A program made the translations under genes and the position numbers. From Caulobacterales bacterium (GTDB taxonomy: Bacteria > Pseudomonadota > Alphaproteobacteria > Caulobacterales > Caulobacteraceae): a stretch of DNA of 55,697 nucleotides. The notes under the pieces are model-generated. The model was not told where the DNA came from. It saw only the letters and a program-made list of their open reading frames with translations, and searched no databases. Positions 53,570-55,697 of the stretch are shown here, in pieces; the first letter of the stretch is position 1, and each line of letters begins with the position of its first letter. The stretch lies in the NCBI GenBank assembly GCA_947474395.1, contig CANJID010000020.1, positions 1 through 55,697 on the forward strand, in the 5' to 3' direction.

Positions 53570-54598
53570 TCAGTCCTCCCCGAAACCGGCGAAGATCTCC
53601 CGCCAGCGGGCCACCACGGGGGCGGGGGAGAACTCGGCGGCCACGCGGGCCAGTCCGGCCTCCGACAGGCGCGTGCGCAGGGCCTTGTCGTCGGCGAGGC
53701 GCCGGGCGGCTTCGGCCAGGGCGGCGGGATCGTCGATGGGCAGCAGCAGCCCGTCCTCCTCGTTGCGGATCAGGACCCCCGGGCCCTGGCTGGCGGCGGC
53801 GACGATGGGGATGCCGTGGGCCCAGGCCTGGATCACCGTATTGCCGAGCGGCTCGTAGCGCGACGGGAAGAGGCAGATGTCGGCGGCGCGGTAGAGGGCG
53901 GATGCGTCCTTGCGCCAGCCCAGGAAGCGCACCCGGTCCGCCACCCCCAGCTTTTCGGCCAGATGCTTCAGGCTGTGTTCCAGGGGGCCTTCCCCGGCGA
54001 TCCACAGATATGCCTCTGGGAAGAGGGCCAGGGCCTTCAAGCTGGCGTCGTGGGCCTTGACCTTGTGCAGCCGCCCCATGCCCAGCAGCAGGGGCGCGTC
54101 CTCGGGAGTGTCCAGCGCGCTGCGGGACTGGGGCGCGTCTCCCGCCGGGGCCGCGAAGTTGGGGATGTGGACCACGCGGGTCACGGGCCAGCCCTTGGAG
54201 ACGATGTAGGTCTCGATGTCCCGGGTGTTGGCGACCAGCAGGTCGCAGCCACGATAGTATTTCAGGTCGTAGTAGCCCCCGAGCCGGCCGATCCGCGCCC
54301 AGGGCCCTTCGCGGGGAACCACGCGCCCGGCGCGGTTCATCCACTGCAGCAGCACCCGCGCCGGCAATTCCTTGGCGTAGGCGGCGATCCTGGGGCCGGT
54401 GACGAAGTCGAAGGGGGCGCCGAAGGGCATGACCCGCGTGGGGATGTTCAGCCGCGCCATGGCGGCCTCGCGCCCCGGATTGGCGTGCATCGCCACAGCC
54501 TGGGAGAGGCCATCCTTCGCCAGGGCCTCGGCGAGGCTCAGGAAATAGGTTTCCGCCCCGCCCTCGCCGGGAGATCCGAGAAGATGCAGCACGGTCAT
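53570..54598 (-). CDS. GT4 family glycosyltransferase
   Basis: A 342-residue GT-B enzyme: N-terminal acceptor-domain motif HLLGSPGEGGAETYFLSLAE, and C-terminal nucleotide-sugar domain with LLGMGRLHKVKAHDASLKAL and the EX7E motif region FPSRYEPLGNTVIQAWAHGIP. It probably adds a sugar during LPS or polysaccharide assembly. Overlapping function with the adjacent asnB gene is suggested by the 3-base spacing. Confidence 0.93.
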   Translation of the reverse strand: MTVLHLLGSPGEGGAETYFLSLAEALAKDGLSQAVAMHANPGREAAMARLNIPTRVMPFGAPFDFVTGPRIAAYAKELPARVLLQWMNRAGRVVPREGPWARIGRLGGYYDLKYYRGCDLLVANTRDIETYIVSKGWPVTRVVHIPNFAAPAGDAPQSRSALDTPEDAPLLLGMGRLHKVKAHDASLKALALFPEAYLWIAGEGPLEHSLKHLAEKLGVADRVRFLGWRKDASALYRAADICLFPSRYEPLGNTVIQAWAHGIPIVAAASQGPGVLIRNEEDGLLLPIDDPAALAEAARRLADDKALRTRLSEAGLARVAAEFSPAPVVARWREIFAGFGED

Positions 54599-54652
54599 GC
54601 GGCGCGGACCCTAGCCCTATCCGGGCTCGCGCCCAAGGCTTGGCTCAGGTCG

Positions 54653-54682
54653 CTTGAGGGGTGGGGCGCCTTCGGCTATATC
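54653..54682 (+). promoter_or_regulatory. Candidate promoter of the tRNA gene
   Basis: TTGAGG (54653-54658), 18 bases, TATATC (54677-54682). Predicted start near 54689, about 23 bases before the tRNA. Confidence 0.45.
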
Positions 54683-54711
54683 CCGCCGCTCTCCGGAACG
54701 CCGGAACCCGT

Positions 54712-54788
54712 GGCTGGGTAGCTCAGATGGTTAGAGCGGAGGATTCATAACCCTCAGGTCGGCGGTTCGATCCCGCCCCCAGCCACCA
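54712..54788 (+). tRNA. tRNA with CAT anticodon (tRNA-Met; tRNA-Ile2 possible)
   Basis: Acceptor GGCTGGG (54712-54718) pairs with CCCAGCC (54778-54784); D-arm GCTC/GAGC; anticodon CAT at 54746-54748 in loop TTCATAA; T-arm GGCGG-TTCGATC-CCGCC; CCA encoded at 54786-54788. The first base pair G-C excludes initiator tRNA. Elongator Met is the default call. Ile2 (the TilS substrate) has the same anticodon and cannot be ruled out by eye. The anticodon stem has one A-C mismatch next to the loop. Confidence 0.95.
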
Positions 54789-54802
54789 CTCTCCCGCCCG
54801 AC

Positions 54803-55537
54803 CTAGTCCAGCAGCGCCTGGATCAGGGACGCCTCGTAGGTCGTCACCCCCGCGTGGGACAGGACCTCGTCCACCAGCATCTGGATCTCGCCGCCGGCGT
54901 CGATCCACCGGCGGCAGAAGGACACGTCCTCGCCCATCAAGAGGCCGTCTTCGCGCTGGTAGGGGCTGAAGCACTGCAGCACCAGGCCGCGCTCCGGCAT
55001 GCCGAGGTACTCCGCATCCTGCAGCACCAGCTCGGGGTGGCGCTCCACGAGGGTCTCGAACACCTCGCGCTTGATCAGCATCAGGCCGGTCGGCGCCTGC
55101 TTCACCTTCATCCAGCCCTCGACGATGTCGATCGTGTCGCCGTCGGCCTCGCCGAGCGTCGGAAACGTCAGGGCCTTGGCCAGGGCCTTGGCCACGTCCT
55201 CGGTCTTGCGGGCCTGTTCGGCGAAGGCGGCGAGGTTGAGCTGGCGGCTGGGATAGGTGCAGGCGGCCACGGCCGTGTCCTTGGCGATCATCCGCAGCAC
55301 CGCCTCGGGGCGGAAGCCCACATCGGAATCGATGAACAGCAGATGGGAGTAGCCGGGCTCGCGCAGGACCAGGCTGGCCAGGAGGTTGCGCGCCACCTCG
55401 ATCCGCGCCACCGAAACGAAGCGCATCTCCGCCTCGATCCCATAGGCCCGGAGCTGCTCGGCCAGCGCCATGAGCGCCGCCACGCAGTTCACCCTGAGAT
55501 AGTCGCCGTAGGTCGGCAGCCCGATCAGAATCCGCAT
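54803..55537 (-). CDS. GT-A fold glycosyltransferase-like protein
   Basis: A 244-residue protein starting MRILIGLPTYGDYLRVNCVA, with the DXD-type motif FIDSDVGFRPEAVLRMIA and a late GEDVSFCRRW. This is a family 2-like GT-A arrangement, seen in a group of alphaproteobacterial proteins without known products. It ends 15 bases after the tRNA, on the opposite strand. Sugar and acceptor are unknown. Confidence 0.8.
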   Translation of the reverse strand: MRILIGLPTYGDYLRVNCVAALMALAEQLRAYGIEAEMRFVSVARIEVARNLLASLVLREPGYSHLLFIDSDVGFRPEAVLRMIAKDTAVAACTYPSRQLNLAAFAEQARKTEDVAKALAKALTFPTLGEADGDTIDIVEGWMKVKQAPTGLMLIKREVFETLVERHPELVLQDAEYLGMPERGLVLQCFSPYQREDGLLMGEDVSFCRRWIDAGGEIQMLVDEVLSHAGVTTYEASLIQALLD

Positions 55538-55697
55538 GCTTCGCTCATAGCATAGCTCCCGCCGCCCGCTCGACGTCTGCGCGAGGCGCCAAATCGCGCC
55601 GGGCCGGCTCGCCGGGCCAAGTCGTTCATCGACCGATACTGCAAAGCTTCCGGCCGCGAGCTTGGCTGTTGTTAAGGATAAGAGACGTCTCGATGAA
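55538..55697. other. Window end: non-coding, possible start of a plus-strand gene
   Basis: No gene is complete here. An ATG at 55693-55695 is preceded by AAGGATAAGAGACGTCTCG, with a weak, distant ribosome site and the palindrome AGACGTCT. It may begin the next gene, but only five bases are visible. Confidence 0.25.

Overview
The window is a GC-rich (roughly 70%) chromosomal segment with dense, mostly minus-strand operons. Its gene content and order (ruvCAB, ybgC, tolQRAB-pal-ybgF, tilS, ftsH in one run; DUF4170 next to a CysQ-like phosphatase; a DUF374/waaA/lpxK/msbA lipid A block; EcfG-type promoters) point to an alphaproteobacterium of the Caulobacterales. A Phenylobacterium or Caulobacter relative is my inference; no rRNA is present to test it. 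I see no phage, integrase, insertion sequence or CRISPR array. The only mobile-looking DNA is three families of short palindromic repeats.

Layout. 1-10144: envelope and DNA-repair run on the minus strand (ruvC, ruvA, ruvB, ybgC, tolQ, tolR, tolA, tolB, pal, cpoB/ybgF, tilS, start of ftsH). 10209-11824: a Kdo-hydroxylase-like iron dioxygenase and yebC. 11997-13465 (plus): a MetE-core methyltransferase and a small pentapeptide-repeat protein. 13462-21367: a lipid A block with lpxK, a single-ORF fusion of a DUF374 acyltransferase to Kdo transferase (WaaA), an MsbA-type flippase, a tyrosine-phosphatase-like protein (plus), DUF4170, cysQ and pmbA. 21445-26883: MAPEG protein, NAD-binding epimerase-like protein, EtfB-methyltransferase-like protein, ubiA, then ubiK, ybjN, proC and a TetR regulator. 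27027-32177: CoA-ester lyase, thpR, Bax-inhibitor-1 protein and a large hybrid histidine kinase. 32237-34395: piuC with the 3' half of a TonB-dependent receptor gene whose 5' end is cut off at a repeat. 34460-36242: a small stress cluster (DUF1328, sodB, holin-like protein, DUF883) with two sites matching the EcfG general-stress promoter. 36375-42839: exported protein, alginate-export porin, small membrane proteins, HNH endonuclease, carboxylesterase, AlkA-type glycosylase, a 35-residue membrane peptide divergent from a TetR gene, gluQ and a cold-shock gene. 43064-47647: two extensin-like proteins, then chorismate mutase, hisC and prephenate dehydrogenase. 47776-55697: TPR-GT41 glycosyltransferase, DUF2125, ChaC-like protein, asnB, a GT4 glycosyltransferase, a tRNA with anticodon CAT, and a GT-A glycosyltransferase.

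How the genes fit together. The dominant theme is the outer membrane: Tol-Pal machinery, lipid A/Kdo assembly and export, possible Kdo hydroxylation, porin and receptor genes, and surface glycosylation. Quinone synthesis (ubiA, ubiK) and the end of Tyr/Phe synthesis (chorismate mutase, HisC, prephenate dehydrogenase) form smaller units.

The observations I rate highest are: a 98-bp palindromic element lying inside the tilS reading frame, where it supplies about 33 residues of the protein; the DUF374-WaaA fusion; paired EcfG-type promoters flanking sodB; the receptor truncated exactly at a repeat; and the 35-residue membrane peptide under a near-consensus promoter overlapped by a possible TetR operator. 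I found no wholly new multi-gene system that the sequence alone can support. All gaps between genes are under 300 bases.
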